A stretch of 64,000 nt of DNA from Chloroflexia bacterium SDU3-3 (GCA_009268125.1 WBOU01000007.1:1-64000), one strand, 5' to 3'; positions 19,775-31,984 are shown, numbered from the stretch's first letter. Notes: a model not told the origin generated them from the sequence alone. A program made the numbers and translations.

Positions 19775-19810
19775 AAGCGCCCGCACCGGCATGGTGCGGG
19801 CGCTTTGTTG
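19775..19810 (+). terminator. terminator of the short transcript
   Basis: A perfect 13-bp stem, AAGCGCCCGCACC (19775-19787) with GGTGCGGGCGCTT (19793-19805), then TGTTG. Confidence 0.8.
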
Positions 19811-19822
19811 TGCGCCGCGCCT

Positions 19823-19851
19823 TTGCGGTGGGGTTGGGCATATGGTACGAT
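19823..19851 (+). promoter_or_regulatory. candidate promoter of the sirtuin gene
   Basis: TTGCGG (19823-19828), 17 bases, TACGAT (19846-19851), about 30 bases before the ATG. It lies just after the terminator of the small transcript. Confidence 0.5.
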
Positions 19852-19881
19852 ACATAATGGCCATGGAGAAGAAGAGGCACT

Positions 19882-20631
19882 ATGGATCAGCAGAGCGAGC
19901 AAGCAGCGGCGCTTATTCAGCGCTCGGAGCGGATCGTGGCGCTCACGGGGGCGGGCATCAGCGTGCCCTCGGGCATCCCCGACTTCCGCAGCAGCTCGGG
20001 GCTATGGGCTAGCGAGAACCCCATGCTGGTGGCCTCGGTCGAGGGCTTCGCCCGCGACCCGCGCCAGTTCTACCGTTGGATCGGCCCGCTGCTCGACCAA
20101 GTGCTGCTGGCCAAGCCCAACCCGGCCCACTACGCCTTTGCCGAGCTTGAGTGGCGCGGCCAGCTGCGCGCCATCATCACGCAGAACATCGACGGGCTGC
20201 ACCAGAAGGCAGGCTCGCACGAGGTCTTCGAGCTGCACGGCCACCTGCGCAGCGCCACCTGCGTGGCCTGCGGCCAGCGCGTGCCCAGCGAGCCGCTCAT
20301 CCCCCAGGTGCGCCAGGGCGAGGTGCCGCGCTGCAGCTGCGGTGGGGCCTTCAAGCCCGACCTCGTGCTGTTCGGCGACTCGCTGCCCATGGGCCTCTAC
20401 TGGCTGGCCATCGAGGCGCTGCACCAGTGCGACCTGCTGATCGTGGCGGGCACCTCGCTGGAGGTGGCACCGGTGAGCGAGATGCCGCTGGAGGCGCTGC
20501 GGCGCGGCGCCAAGGTCATCCAGATCAATAAATCACCTACCTACCTCGACGCAAGCGCCACCATCACGCTGGCGGGCGACGTGGCCGAGATCTTGCCCCG
20601 GCTGGTGCGCCGCGCGGGGGCGATAGGCTAG
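19882..20631 (+). CDS. cobB: NAD-dependent protein deacylase (sirtuin)
   Basis: A 249-residue Sir2 enzyme that removes acyl groups from lysines and consumes NAD. Motifs in order: LTGAGISVPSGIPDFRS (NAD site), TQNIDGLHQKAG, the catalytic histidine in ELHGHLR, a zinc site CVAC...CSC with one substituted spacing, then VAGTSLEVAPV and QINKSPT. It lacks the Ala-Tyr-Arg trio of desuccinylases as far as I can read, so deacetylation is the likelier activity. Preceded by GGAGAAGAAGAGG. Confidence 0.93.
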   Translation: MDQQSEQAAALIQRSERIVALTGAGISVPSGIPDFRSSSGLWASENPMLVASVEGFARDPRQFYRWIGPLLDQVLLAKPNPAHYAFAELEWRGQLRAIITQNIDGLHQKAGSHEVFELHGHLRSATCVACGQRVPSEPLIPQVRQGEVPRCSCGGAFKPDLVLFGDSLPMGLYWLAIEALHQCDLLIVAGTSLEVAPVSEMPLEALRRGAKVIQINKSPTYLDASATITLAGDVAEILPRLVRRAGAIG

Positions 20632-20692
20632 GGCGCGCACGTTATTCGCACGCCGCCGCGCGGGCGGCACGATACCACTGTTGGAGCAGACT

Positions 20693-21812
<1,120 letters not shown>

Positions 21813-21976
21813 CGCTGCCCCACCACGCCCGACGCGCGGAGGACGCGCGTCGGGCGTGGCTGTGCCATGGGCGCGGGCCGCTGGCGGCGCGGCCTGCGGA
21901 CGCCTTTTAACAAACACTACTGCTACGGCCCGCCCGCGTAGAGCGGCGGCCTGCGTTTTGACCTGTGAGGTTTGAG

Positions 21977-22900
21977 ATGAAGATGAAACAGATCTGGCCG
22001 GTGCTAAAAGACTATACGATGATGACGGTGGGCGCGGTGCTGGTGGCCGCGTCGATCAACCTGTTCTTTGTGCCAAATAATGTGGTGACGGGCGGCATCA
22101 TGGGCGTGGCTATGATGCTCTACAGCTTCTTCGGCCTGCCGATCGGCGTGGTGACGCTGGCGGCCAACATCCCGCTGTTTATCATCGGCTGGAGGCAGCT
22201 GGGCGGGTTCATGTTTGGGGTGCGCACGCTCTACGCCACGGTGGTAGTCTCGGTGGCGATCGACCTGCTCGCGCCCTTCATGCACTCGGTCACCAAGGAT
22301 CCGCTGCTCTACATCCTCTATGGGGCGCTGCTGGATGGCATCGGCGTGGGTCTGGTGTTCCGCGCGCGCGGCACCACCGGCGGCATCGACATCCTGGCGC
22401 GGCTGCTGGAGCAGCGCTTCGGCATCCAGCCTGGGCGCAGCCTGCTGGTGATGAACATTGTGGTGTTCGGCGGGGCATTTTTCAGCTATGGCTCCGAGCC
22501 GGTGCTCTACGCCATCCTGGCCGCGTTTATCGGCAGCTTCGTGCTGGACTACACGCTGGCGGCGGGCGGCAGCGCGCGCCAGGCGCTGATCATCAGCAGC
22601 AAGCCCGAGGCGGTGACGCACGCGCTACTGCACGATCTTGGGCGCGGCGTGACCATGCTGGAGGGGAAGGGGGGCTATACAGGGGATCAGCGGGCGGTGC
22701 TGTTGTGCGTGGTGTCGCGCAATGAGATCAGCTTTGTGAAGAACATCGTATCGGCTGCCGATCCGCATGCCTTCCTGATCATCGGTGATGTGAGCGAGGT
22801 GCTGGGGGAGGGGTTCCGCACCTTTGCCCACCGGCCCGAGCCGCAGCCAGCGGTGGTGAGCACCCCGGCGCTGGCTACTGGCGAGGAGAAAGCTGTGTAG
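21977..22900 (+). CDS. YitT family membrane protein (DUF161/DUF2179)
   Basis: A 307-residue protein with five or six hydrophobic segments and the family blocks NLFFVPNNVVTGGIMGVA and GTTGGIDILARLL, followed by a soluble C-terminal domain containing LHDLGRGVTMLEGKGGYTG and a Cys-Val-Val segment typical of DUF2179. Function in the family is not settled. The ATG at 21977 follows GAGG by six bases; an in-frame GTG at 21965 is the alternative. A weak GC-rich hairpin at about 22901-22922 may end it. Confidence 0.88.
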   Translation: MKMKQIWPVLKDYTMMTVGAVLVAASINLFFVPNNVVTGGIMGVAMMLYSFFGLPIGVVTLAANIPLFIIGWRQLGGFMFGVRTLYATVVVSVAIDLLAPFMHSVTKDPLLYILYGALLDGIGVGLVFRARGTTGGIDILARLLEQRFGIQPGRSLLVMNIVVFGGAFFSYGSEPVLYAILAAFIGSFVLDYTLAAGGSARQALIISSKPEAVTHALLHDLGRGVTMLEGKGGYTGDQRAVLLCVVSRNEISFVKNIVSAADPHAFLIIGDVSEVLGEGFRTFAHRPEPQPAVVSTPALATGEEKAV

Positions 22901-22939
22901 GGAGGGCGCCGGCATGGCGCTCCGCACCCCCCCTACCCA

Positions 22940-23221
22940 TTACTCACCTACGGCGTGCGCGCGCGGGCGGCGGCCCCGGCCTTCGCGGATCTGCAGGCCA
23001 TCGATGCCCTCGGTGCTGTAGCGGTTGAGCCAGTCGTACACGGTGTCGGCCTTGCGATAGCGCACCAGCCCGGATCGGGCCACGGTGGCGGCTGGCTTGC
23101 CATCGGCGACGAGCAGAATGGCCATTGCCCGCTCGCGTAGATAGGCCTTGGCGGCGCTGTCGCGCAGCCGCTGAAGTTCCTGGCGCTGGCCCTCGGTGAG
23201 AAAAATCCGTCGCTGGGTCAT
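22940..23221 (-). CDS. orphan helix-turn-helix protein, IS630-type N-terminal domain
   Basis: A 93-residue protein matching only the N-terminal DNA-binding part of IS630/Tc1-type transposases: LTEGQRQELQRLRDSAAKAY, then LRERAMAILLVADGKPAATV and VYDWLNRYSTEGIDGLQI ending in GRGRRPR. The catalytic DDE domain is absent and nothing resembling it follows before 22901. It is either a relic of an insertion sequence or a domesticated DNA-binding protein; the intact frame, start and stop slightly favour the latter. Confidence 0.65.
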   Translation of the reverse strand: MTQRRIFLTEGQRQELQRLRDSAAKAYLRERAMAILLVADGKPAATVARSGLVRYRKADTVYDWLNRYSTEGIDGLQIREGRGRRPRAHAVGE

Positions 23222-23377
23222 TGTGAGGACTCCTCTGTGCTATCGTAACGGTTTGTCGCCCTTGTGCTCTAACAGTGTCGCCGTGCCCGAAATAAATACA
23301 TTTCTAACTTTTGAATCTGCGATCTTTTCCTCTGCGACATATGGTCGGAGATCGAAGGGCACACGGGCCGATCTGGC

Positions 23378-24235
23378 CTAGCCTGCGCGCAGCCCCACGG
23401 CCAACAATTCGATATGCGTGATCTGGAAGCTGGGCTGGCGCAGCATGAACAGCGGGGAGCTGGGGCGGGTGAGCATGTCGAAGGCGCGCGTGGCCTCAGG
23501 GGCGAGGTGGGGGGCGATCAGCGCGCCGAGCTCGGCGAGGTGTGTGGCGAGGTAGCGCTCCTCGTCGGCGGCCAGCGGGGCGCGGCGCTGCACCGCGAAG
23601 GGCAGCACACGCACATCCACCGCGCCCGCCTGGGCCAGCAGCCCGCCCAGGTCGCGCCCGATGTAGAACTTGGCCGTGGCCTGGCTAGGGCTGCGGCTCG
23701 CCAGGGCCGCGTGCTGCGCCGCCCGCACCGCCAGCTCTAGCTCGGCGGGCCAGGGCAGCACCATGTGGTGCAGGCTGTCGTTCTCAAGCACGGCCACGTG
23801 GCCGCCCGGATGCACCACCCGCAGCATCTCGCGCACGGCGGCCAGCGGGTCGGGCAGGCTGAACATACTCTGCGCGCACCAGGCTAGGTCGAACGCGCCG
23901 TCGGGGAAGGCCAGCCTGCCCGCCTCGGCCAGCTGGAAGCTGACGCGCTGGCCATGCGGCGCGCGCGCGGCGCGGCCCTGGGCCTCGGCCAGCAGCGCGG
24001 GGGAGAGATCGACGCTCACCACGCGGGCGGCGCGCTCGGCCAGCAGCATGCTCAGGCAGCCGTCGCCCGAGGCCACGTCGAGCACGTGGCTGCCCGGCCC
24101 CAGCGGCAGCGCCCCCACGATCTGCCGCAGCTCGGGCTGGCGCGAGCGGTGGTAGGCGTGCTGCATCTCGGTGTAGGGCGGCAGCTGCTCGCGCGCGAGC
24201 CCGCCGCCCGGCTCGGTGTCAAAGGTGGTGGTCAT
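23378..24235 (-). CDS. class I SAM-dependent methyltransferase
   Basis: A 285-residue protein with the Rossmann-fold methyltransferase motifs: motif I VLDVASGDGCLSMLLAE, the acidic end of strand 2 VVSVDLSP, motif II around GAFDLAWCAQSMFSLPDP, and REMLRVVHPGGHVAV. This matches the UbiE/Methyltransf_11 group acting on small molecules. The C-terminal 120 residues are not diagnostic. Preceded by GGAGGAGCGGGCC before the ATG. Substrate unknown. Confidence 0.85.
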   Translation of the reverse strand: MTTTFDTEPGGGLAREQLPPYTEMQHAYHRSRQPELRQIVGALPLGPGSHVLDVASGDGCLSMLLAERAARVVSVDLSPALLAEAQGRAARAPHGQRVSFQLAEAGRLAFPDGAFDLAWCAQSMFSLPDPLAAVREMLRVVHPGGHVAVLENDSLHHMVLPWPAELELAVRAAQHAALASRSPSQATAKFYIGRDLGGLLAQAGAVDVRVLPFAVQRRAPLAADEERYLATHLAELGALIAPHLAPEATRAFDMLTRPSSPLFMLRQPSFQITHIELLAVGLRAG

Positions 24236-24358
24236 GGCCCGCTCCTCCTACGATAGCTCGGGGGCGGTAGCGCAAGAAGCGGGCCAGCCGCCAGCATGCT
24301 ACGATGAAAGCAGGGCGCAGCATCTCAGCCCAGCGTCCAAGCAGGAGGGAGACAACCC

Positions 24359-24940
24359 ATGAATATCTGTGTGTACTGCGCCTCAAGCGATCTGGTGCCC
24401 GAGCCGTACAAGGCCGCCGCGCGCGCGGTGGGCGCGGGCATCGCCCAGCGCGGCTGGGGCCTGGTGTACGGCGGCGGCAGCGTGGGCCTGATGGGCGCGG
24501 TGGCCCGCCAGGTGCACGCCGAGGGCGGCAGCGTGATCGGGATCATCCCGCAGGCGCTGCTGGATCGCGAGGTGGGCTATATCGACGCCGATGAGCTGGT
24601 GGTGACGCTGACGATGCGCGAGCGCAAGCGGATCATGGATGAGCGCTCGGATGCGTTTGTGACGCTGCCGGGGGGATTCGGCACGCTGGAGGAGCTGCTG
24701 GAGATCACCACGCTGCGCCAGCTGGCCTACCACGACAAGCCGATCTTTCTGGTGAATGTGGATGGCTTCTACGACCCGCTGCTGGCCATGTTCGATCAGA
24801 TCTTCGCCCAGTCATTCGCGCACGAGCGCCACCGCCGCCTGGTGACGGTGGTGCGCAGCGTGGATGAGGTGTTCGCGGCGCTGGATGCCTACACGCCGCC
24901 GCTGCCGCCCGATGCCGCGACCGCATCCGACCTAGCCTAG
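24359..24940 (+). CDS. LOG family nucleotide 5'-monophosphate phosphoribohydrolase
   Basis: A 193-residue Rossmann-like protein of the Lonely Guy family, which cleaves the N-glycosidic bond of cytokinin or purine nucleotide monophosphates. Both signatures are present: GLVYGGGSVGLMGAVA near residues 34-50 and LPGGFGTLEELLEI (the PGGxGTxxE motif), with the catalytic Arg in MRERKRIM. The 3' end overlaps the convergent J-protein gene by four bases. Confidence 0.92.
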   Translation: MNICVYCASSDLVPEPYKAAARAVGAGIAQRGWGLVYGGGSVGLMGAVARQVHAEGGSVIGIIPQALLDREVGYIDADELVVTLTMRERKRIMDERSDAFVTLPGGFGTLEELLEITTLRQLAYHDKPIFLVNVDGFYDPLLAMFDQIFAQSFAHERHRRLVTVVRSVDEVFAALDAYTPPLPPDAATASDLA

Positions 24941-25335
24941 CCCTCAAGCTGGTCGAGGATGGCGTTCCACTCCTTCATCCGGTCGGGGTCGCCGCCCTGA
25001 TCGGGGTGGTGCAGCCGCGCCATGGCCTTGCGGATGGCCCGCGCCTCGTCGGGGGTGATGTCGAACCCACGGGGCGCGGCGGCGCTGCGCTGCTCGGTGC
25101 GCTGCCGCCACATGTCGCGCTCGTGCTCGACCGCCGCGTTCTCGCGCGAGATCGTGACCAGCTTGGCGACCACCTGGTTGTAGCTGCGGGCCACATCCTC
25201 GCAGCGGCCCTGCTCGGCGCGGATCTGGTGGGCGAGCCGACGGATCGTCTGCTGGGCCGCTTCCAGATCCTGCCGCAGCGTCTCCTCATCGCTGGCGATC
25301 TGCCGCTCGTCGTCAAGGTTGCGAAAGTACCGCAC
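24937..25335 (-). CDS. coiled-coil protein with C-terminal J domain
   Basis: A 132-residue protein. Residues 10-80 are a predicted coiled coil rich in Glu, Arg and Gln. The last 40 residues, ITPDEARAIRKAMARLHHPDQGGDP onward, form a shortened J domain with the HPD tripeptide needed to stimulate DnaK. The reversed order (J at the C terminus) is like that of some auxiliary co-chaperones. Start is GTG with GGAGAG upstream. It differs from the two J-like proteins at 55-57 kb, which lack HPD. Confidence 0.72.
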   Translation of the reverse strand: MRYFRNLDDERQIASDEETLRQDLEAAQQTIRRLAHQIRAEQGRCEDVARSYNQVVAKLVTISRENAAVEHERDMWRQRTEQRSAAAPRGFDITPDEARAIRKAMARLHHPDQGGDPDRMKEWNAILDQLEG

Positions 25336-25599
25336 GCTCTCCTCCTCTCTTTTCCCTGTGCCTGAGCGCGCCCGCTGCCAGAAGTATCTATTGTACCAAC
25401 TTACCGCCGCCTAGGGTGCTGTTTCTTCACTTGCGTTCAGGTTTGTTGGCATTTGGCGGGGCGGGACATGGTGCTGCGCGCACGCATCCGAGCCCTCAGC
25501 GCGCTTGCTACGCGCTGAGAGGTGGGTACCGTCAGGCTTGGTGTTGTGTGTGCCGTATGATACACGGCTTTGCGATGGGGGAGATCGGCTGCAAGGCCG

Positions 25600-25628
25600 T
25601 TGTTACCGGGGGGAGAACATGGTATGAT
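25600..25628 (+). promoter_or_regulatory. promoter of the phosphofructokinase gene
   Basis: TTGTTA (25600-25605), 17 bases, TATGAT (25623-25628). It implies transcription from about 25636 and a leader of nearly 250 bases. The stretch 25336-25599 shows no other gene. Confidence 0.6.
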
Positions 25629-25635
25629 AGAGCGG

Positions 25636-25882
25636 TCAGAAAGAGATGGTTTGACAAATGACGTTGACGCCGAGACAGCATGGCTGGCCCGGCGTTCTGT
25701 TTGTGGCACCGCCGACACCAGGATGTCGGCCCGTGTATCGGGCCAGCCTTTTGGCACCGCCGCGCCCCCGAGGGCATGCGACCGCCGCCCGTGTGCGCCC
25801 AGCCCTTTCCGCCGCGCCGCTGCCTGGCTGCCGATTGCCGCAGGCTCCTCCAATGCGTTCAAGTGCGAGGGAGAAGAATAGA
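25636..25882 (+). promoter_or_regulatory. structured leader of the phosphofructokinase gene, possible attenuator
   Basis: The outer stem GGCTGGCCC (25682-25690) pairs with GGGCCAGCC (25740-25748) and is followed by TTTT, a terminator-like end. Inside it GCCGACA-N6-TGTCGGC forms a second hairpin. GACGCC (about 25668-25673) can pair with GGCGTT (25691-25696) across the first arm, giving a competing or pseudoknotted fold. I recognise no riboswitch class. The region is also open in frame with the enzyme, but has no ribosome-binding site for that reading. Confidence 0.45.
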
Positions 25883-28126
<2,244 letters not shown>

Positions 28127-28139
28127 GCGCGTGGTGTTT

Positions 28140-28177
28140 GGCCCGCCCTGCCATTGCGGCAAGGCGGGCCTTTTTTT
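28140..28177 (+). terminator. phosphofructokinase terminator
   Basis: GGCCCGCC (28140-28147) pairs with GGCGGGCC (28163-28170) and is followed by seven T residues. Confidence 0.9.
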
Positions 28178-28220
28178 GTGGCGCGGGGCATCAGGGTGCG
28201 CTCCATGGCTCGCTCCAAAT

Positions 28221-28275
28221 CTTGGAGTCTTGGAGCCTTGGTGGTAAAACGGCGCTCTTGTTCCCTTCTTGGTGA
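28221..28275. repeat. dispersed intergenic repeat, copy 1
   Basis: Contains CTTGGAGTCTTGGAG, CTTGGTGGTAAAACGG and GTTCCCTT, shared with the copy at 32318-32408. It lies between the phosphofructokinase terminator and the ferredoxin gene. Confidence 0.7.
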
Positions 28276-28333
28276 GGAATCTGGCTGGCGCGTGCTACAA
28301 TGGCGGGAAATGGTGCACCTGAAAGAGAAGAGC

Positions 28334-28723
28334 ATGAAGGCGAAGAAGATGCAGAAAGAGCTGGCCGAGCTGGCCGCAACCTACGGGCTGCAGAGCGTGC
28401 GGCGGCACATCTTCCTCTGCGCCGACCCGAGCGATGCGAAGTGCTGCGGGCGCAAGGAGGGGATCGAGTCGTGGAACTTCCTCAAGAAGCGGCTGAAGGA
28501 GCTGGAGCCAAAACTGGCCGAGGCCAGCATCTACCGCACCAAGGCCAACTGCCTGCGGATCTGCGCCTTCGGGCCGGTGGCGGTGGTCTACCCCGAGGGC
28601 GTGTGGTACCACTCGTGCACGCCCGAGGTGCTGGAGCGGATCATCCAGGAGCACCTGATCGGCGGGCGGGTGGTGTCCGAGTACGCCTTTGCCCACAGCC
28701 CGGTGGCCGCGCCCGCCGACTAG
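28334..28723 (+). CDS. thioredoxin-like [2Fe-2S] ferredoxin
   Basis: A 129-residue electron carrier of the thioredoxin-fold ferredoxin family. The expected cysteine pattern is visible: [10 protein letters not shown] in the first half, then ANCLRIC, and a further Cys in WYHSC near the end; [13 protein letters not shown] is the conserved core. The ATG at 28334 was taken; an in-frame ATG at 28312 would add seven residues. Its last four bases overlap the convergent SH3 protein gene. The redox partner is unknown. Confidence 0.85.
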   Translation: MKAKKMQKELAELAATYGLQSVRRHIFLCADPSDAKCCGRKEGIESWNFLKKRLKELEPKLAEASIYRTKANCLRICAFGPVAVVYPEGVWYHSCTPEVLERIIQEHLIGGRVVSEYAFAHSPVAAPAD

Positions 28724-29571
28724 GGCCGGGCGTCGGCGCGCACGTTGTTCAGCGGGCTCCAGCCACGGTAGCCCTGGGCCTCCACCAGCTGCCAGATGGT
28801 GCCGTCGGCCTCCACCGTCGGCTCGTCGATGATGCGCAGGCGGTCGCCCTCGGCGAGGCGCGGCGGCATGGTGGCGCTGTCGAAGCTGGGCTGCTCGTGC
28901 AGCCAGCCCGGCCCGCCGCCGAGGTTGACCAGGGTGCCGGTGCGCCCAGGGATGGCGGTGGGCAGCGCGCCAGCGGTGGCGGCGGCCTGCGGCACGGTGG
29001 GCGCATCCAGCTCGCGCAGGGCCTGGCCGACCCACTGGTAAGTGGCAAATACCCCGGCGCACAGCATGCCGCTTACCGCCACCATGATCGCCAGGCGCAG
29101 CATGTCGCGGTTCCAGCTGGGCGCTGGCTCGGCTGGCTCGGGCGGCTGCTCGCGCGCCCGCTCGGCGGTGCGGCGGGCCTTGGTCAGCTCATCCAGCATG
29201 CCCTCGGCCCCGCAGAACACGGCGACGAAGCGCCCGTAGCGCAGCATGTCGGCGGCGCGCCACGCGAAGGGGCGGCCCTGGATGAAGCCGCGCCGCACGT
29301 GCTGGGCGTCCAGCACCAGCTGTAGCTCGGTGTCGGCCAGGGCCAGGTGGCGCTGGGCCAGGTCGGCCAGGGCTGCCCAGCTCAGCTCGCGGCGGATGAG
29401 CCGCTGGCGGTCGTCCTCGGCCACGGCGGGCGTGCTGGCCAGCGCGCCGCGCATGTGCTCCTCCAGCGCGCTATGGATGGCCAGCAGGGCCACGCCCATC
29501 AGGTCGCTGTCGCTGGATGCGCGGGCCAGCAGCCCGAACCCGCGCCGCAGCTTCGCCTCGACTGTGCTCAT
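28720..29571 (-). CDS. membrane protein with C-terminal SH3-like domain
   Basis: A 283-residue protein. The first 165 residues form a soluble, helical domain I do not recognise ([20 protein letters not shown] and similar). A Pro/Glu-rich linker and one membrane segment (about residues 178-200) follow, and the exported tail holds a bacterial SH3 domain: [40 protein letters not shown]3b domains usually bind cell-wall peptides, so a role in sensing the envelope is possible. The ATG at 29571 is preceded by AGAGGCG. It may be the last gene of the T-box/serS operon. Confidence 0.7.
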   Translation of the reverse strand: MSTVEAKLRRGFGLLARASSDSDLMGVALLAIHSALEEHMRGALASTPAVAEDDRQRLIRRELSWAALADLAQRHLALADTELQLVLDAQHVRRGFIQGRPFAWRAADMLRYGRFVAVFCGAEGMLDELTKARRTAERAREQPPEPAEPAPSWNRDMLRLAIMVAVSGMLCAGVFATYQWVGQALRELDAPTVPQAAATAGALPTAIPGRTGTLVNLGGGPGWLHEQPSFDSATMPPRLAEGDRLRIIDEPTVEADGTIWQLVEAQGYRGWSPLNNVRADARP

Positions 29572-29657
29572 GCGGTCTCGCCTCTCGCTCCTGATCGTGT
29601 GGCGGCTCCCCCCGACGTGTGGCGCAGCCGGGGCGTACCCCAGCTGCGCCGCAGGCG

Positions 29658-30926
29658 CTACTTGATCACTGTCAGGCCGCCCATGTAGGGCTGCAGCACC
29701 TCGGGCACCAGGATGCTGCCATCCTCCTGCTGGTAGTTCTCGATAATCGCGATCATCACGCGCGGCAGGGCAAGGCCCGAGCCGTTGAGCGTGTGCACGA
29801 ACTCGGGCTTCGCGCCGTGGCTGGGGCGGTAGCGGATGTTGGCGCGGCGGGCCTGGTAGTCGCCGAAGTTGCCGCACGAGCTGACCTCAAGCCACTCGCC
29901 CACGCCGGGCGCCCACATCTCCAGATCGTACTTCATCACCGCCACGCCCAGGTCGGCGGTGCATAGCTCCAGCAGGCGGTAGGGGATCTTCAGGCCCCGG
30001 CACACGTCCTCGGCGTTGTCGATCAGCGCCATCAGCTCGTCGTAGCTCTTCTCCGGCTCCACGAACTTCACCATCTCGACCTTGTCGAACTGGTAGACGC
30101 GCTTGATGCCGCGCACGTCGCGCCCGCCGCTCATCTGCTCGTTGCGCCAGCAGGGCGTGTAGGCCACGTGGTAGATCGGCAGCCGCCCCGGCTCCAGGAT
30201 CTCCTCGCGGTAGAGGTTGGTGACCGGCACCTCGGCGGTGGGGATGAGCGTCATGTCCTGGCCCTCGACGCGGAACAGGTTGTCGCCGAACTTGGGCAGG
30301 TTGCCGGTGCCCACCAGCACCTCCTCCTTCACCACATAGGGCGGCAGGATCTCGGTGTAGCCGTGCTTCTGGGTGTGCAGGTCGAGCATCCAGGTCACCA
30401 GGGCGCGCTGCAGCCGCGCGCCCGCGCCCTTGAGCACGAAGAAGCGGCTGCCCGAGATCTTGATGCCGCGCTCGAAGTCGATGATGTCGAGCGCCTCGCC
30501 CAGATCCCAGTGGGGCTTGGGCGCGAAGCCCAGCTCGCGCGGGGTGCCCTCGGTGCGGGCCACCTTGTTGTCGGCGTCGCTCTGGCCGTAGGGCACGCGG
30601 GCGTCGGGGATGTTGGGCAGGGCCAGCATCAGCGCGGTGAAGGCGGCCTCGGTCTCGGCGATCTGCTTGTCCAGCTCGGCGATCTGGTCGCCCACGGCGC
30701 GCATCTCGGCGATCTTGGCCTCGCGGGCGGCGGCGTCCTTCATCTTGCCGATCTCCTTCGAGACGGCGTTGCGGGTGGCCTTCAGGGTCTCGGCGTCCTT
30801 CAGCAGCGTGCGTCGCTGCTCATCCAGCCCCAGCACCTGGTCGACCAGCGCGGGGTCCTCGTCGCGCCGCTTGAAGCCCTCCTTCACAAAGTCGGGCTGC
30901 TCGCGGATGAGCTTGATATCCAGCAT
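29658..30926 (-). CDS. serS: seryl-tRNA synthetase
   Basis: A 422-residue class II synthetase charging tRNA-Ser. Residues 1-110 are the antiparallel coiled-coil tRNA-binding arm. Class II motif 2 is [22 protein letters not shown], and motif 3 with [20 protein letters not shown] is intact. It has a good ribosome-binding site (AGAGGAG). It follows two Nudix genes downstream of a serine-type T-box leader, which is the natural regulator for it. Confidence 0.97.
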   Translation of the reverse strand: MLDIKLIREQPDFVKEGFKRRDEDPALVDQVLGLDEQRRTLLKDAETLKATRNAVSKEIGKMKDAAAREAKIAEMRAVGDQIAELDKQIAETEAAFTALMLALPNIPDARVPYGQSDADNKVARTEGTPRELGFAPKPHWDLGEALDIIDFERGIKISGSRFFVLKGAGARLQRALVTWMLDLHTQKHGYTEILPPYVVKEEVLVGTGNLPKFGDNLFRVEGQDMTLIPTAEVPVTNLYREEILEPGRLPIYHVAYTPCWRNEQMSGGRDVRGIKRVYQFDKVEMVKFVEPEKSYDELMALIDNAEDVCRGLKIPYRLLELCTADLGVAVMKYDLEMWAPGVGEWLEVSSCGNFGDYQARRANIRYRPSHGAKPEFVHTLNGSGLALPRVMIAIIENYQQEDGSILVPEVLQPYMGGLTVIK

Positions 30927-30963
30927 GAGAGTCTCCTCTATCTAAACAAGGCGTTGTATAGCG

Positions 30964-31452
30964 TTAGATCCGCACGAAGCTCCACGAGATCATTTTGCCG
31001 TCCTCGTAGGGTGCGATGCCGTGGAACGGGCGGGGGTCGTCGTCGAACACCATATCGATCCAGAGCCTATCGCTGTCCCATAGGTTGAGCGACTGGATCT
31101 GGTCGACCGGCACCCACTCCAGCGTGCCCTCGTGGTTGGCCGTCAGCGGCGTGCCGCTCCAGCGGTCCACGCGGAAGATGAAGCCCAGCCAGTCTTCGTC
31201 GCCCACGAAGCCCGGCCAGTTGACCGTGCCGCGCAGCGACATCTCCTCGATCTCTATCCCGGCCTCCTCGCGCACCTCGCGGCGGATGCCGCTGGCCACG
31301 TCCTCCTGCGGCTCCAGCTTGCCGCCCAGGCCGTTGTGCTTGCCATAGTGGACGTCGTCGGGGCGGGTGTTGCGATGGATCATCAGCACCGAGCGCCTGT
31401 CGGGCGACAGGATGTAGGCCAGGGTGCCGAGGATGGGCTTGTATGGTGCCAT
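30964..31452 (-). CDS. Nudix hydrolase, MutT/8-oxo-dGTP diphosphatase-like
   Basis: A 162-residue protein with a full Nudix box, GGKLEPQEDVASGIRREVRE followed by EAGI, matching Gx5Ex7REUxEExGU. The surrounding sequence (YGKHNGLGGK, the acidic FDDDPRPFHG tail) resembles MTH1-like purine nucleotide sanitizers. It stands 37 bases upstream of serS in the same transcript. Confidence 0.9.
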   Translation of the reverse strand: MAPYKPILGTLAYILSPDRRSVLMIHRNTRPDDVHYGKHNGLGGKLEPQEDVASGIRREVREEAGIEIEEMSLRGTVNWPGFVGDEDWLGFIFRVDRWSGTPLTANHEGTLEWVPVDQIQSLNLWDSDRLWIDMVFDDDPRPFHGIAPYEDGKMISWSFVRI

Positions 31453-31468
31453 GCGCTGTTCTCCTTCT

Positions 31469-31957
31469 CTACCAGGCGTCGGTCAGGCCGCTCTTTCTGG
31501 CGCGGTGCTCGTCGATCCGGCGGGCGCTGCCGCGCTCGATGCCCTCGGGCAAGGCGTCCATGGGAAAGTAGCGGGCCTCGGCGATCTCAAGCGTGTCGCG
31601 GGGGATGAGCGTGGCGCTGCCCTGGGCCACGAATACCGCGATGTGGTTGGTGATGCCCAGCGCGAAGCTGTGGTACATGCCGTGCAGCCGCTCGATCTGC
31701 ACCATGGCCCCGGCCTCCTCGTAACACTCGCGGCGGGCGGCCTGCTCTAGCGGCTCGCGTCGGCCCACCCCGCCGCCCGGCAGCGACCACGGCCTGGGGC
31801 CGCTGCGGTGCCGCACCAGCAGCACATGGTCGCCCTGGATGACCAAGATGCGCACGCCCACCAGCAGCGGCTTGGTGATCCACCACCACACGCCGCGCGC
31901 CCGCAGCGCCCCGGCATAGAGCGCGGTCAGCGCTCGATCGCTCAGCGGTAGTCGCAT
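31469..31957 (-). CDS. Nudix hydrolase
   Basis: A 162-residue protein and first gene after the T-box. The Nudix box is GGGVGRREPLEQAARRECYE followed by EAG, canonical in its catalytic glutamates. ILVIQGDHVLLVRHRSGPRPWSLPGG precedes it. The start at 31957 follows a GGGGGGCAG site; an in-frame ATG at 31978 lies inside the terminator region and is less likely. The substrate cannot be deduced. Confidence 0.88.
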   Translation of the reverse strand: MRLPLSDRALTALYAGALRARGVWWWITKPLLVGVRILVIQGDHVLLVRHRSGPRPWSLPGGGVGRREPLEQAARRECYEEAGAMVQIERLHGMYHSFALGITNHIAVFVAQGSATLIPRDTLEIAEARYFPMDALPEGIERGSARRIDEHRARKSGLTDAW

Positions 31958-31984
31958 AGCTGCCCCCCGGTGTCGCATGCCAAT

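Larger units (their letters stand above)
19656..19810 (+). ncRNA. putative small structured RNA or micro-gene
   Basis: A complete small transcription unit of about 155 bases: promoter, an ideal ribosome-binding site, a 14-codon ORF, a two-part hairpin and a terminator. The hairpin pairs CATCGCCG (19721-19728) with CGGCGATG (19754-19761) and, inside it, GTGGCG (19731-19736) with CGCCAC (19746-19751). I know no family that matches. It could be a small regulatory RNA, a microprotein gene, or a leader that attenuates the sirtuin gene, although that gene has its own promoter. Confidence 0.45.

Noticed and set aside
25658-25882. N-terminal extension of 75 residues on phosphofructokinase
   Set aside because: The frame is open, but the ATG at 25658 has no ribosome-binding site, the translated stretch is Pro/Ala/Arg-rich without resemblance to PFK, and a good site precedes the ATG at 25883.
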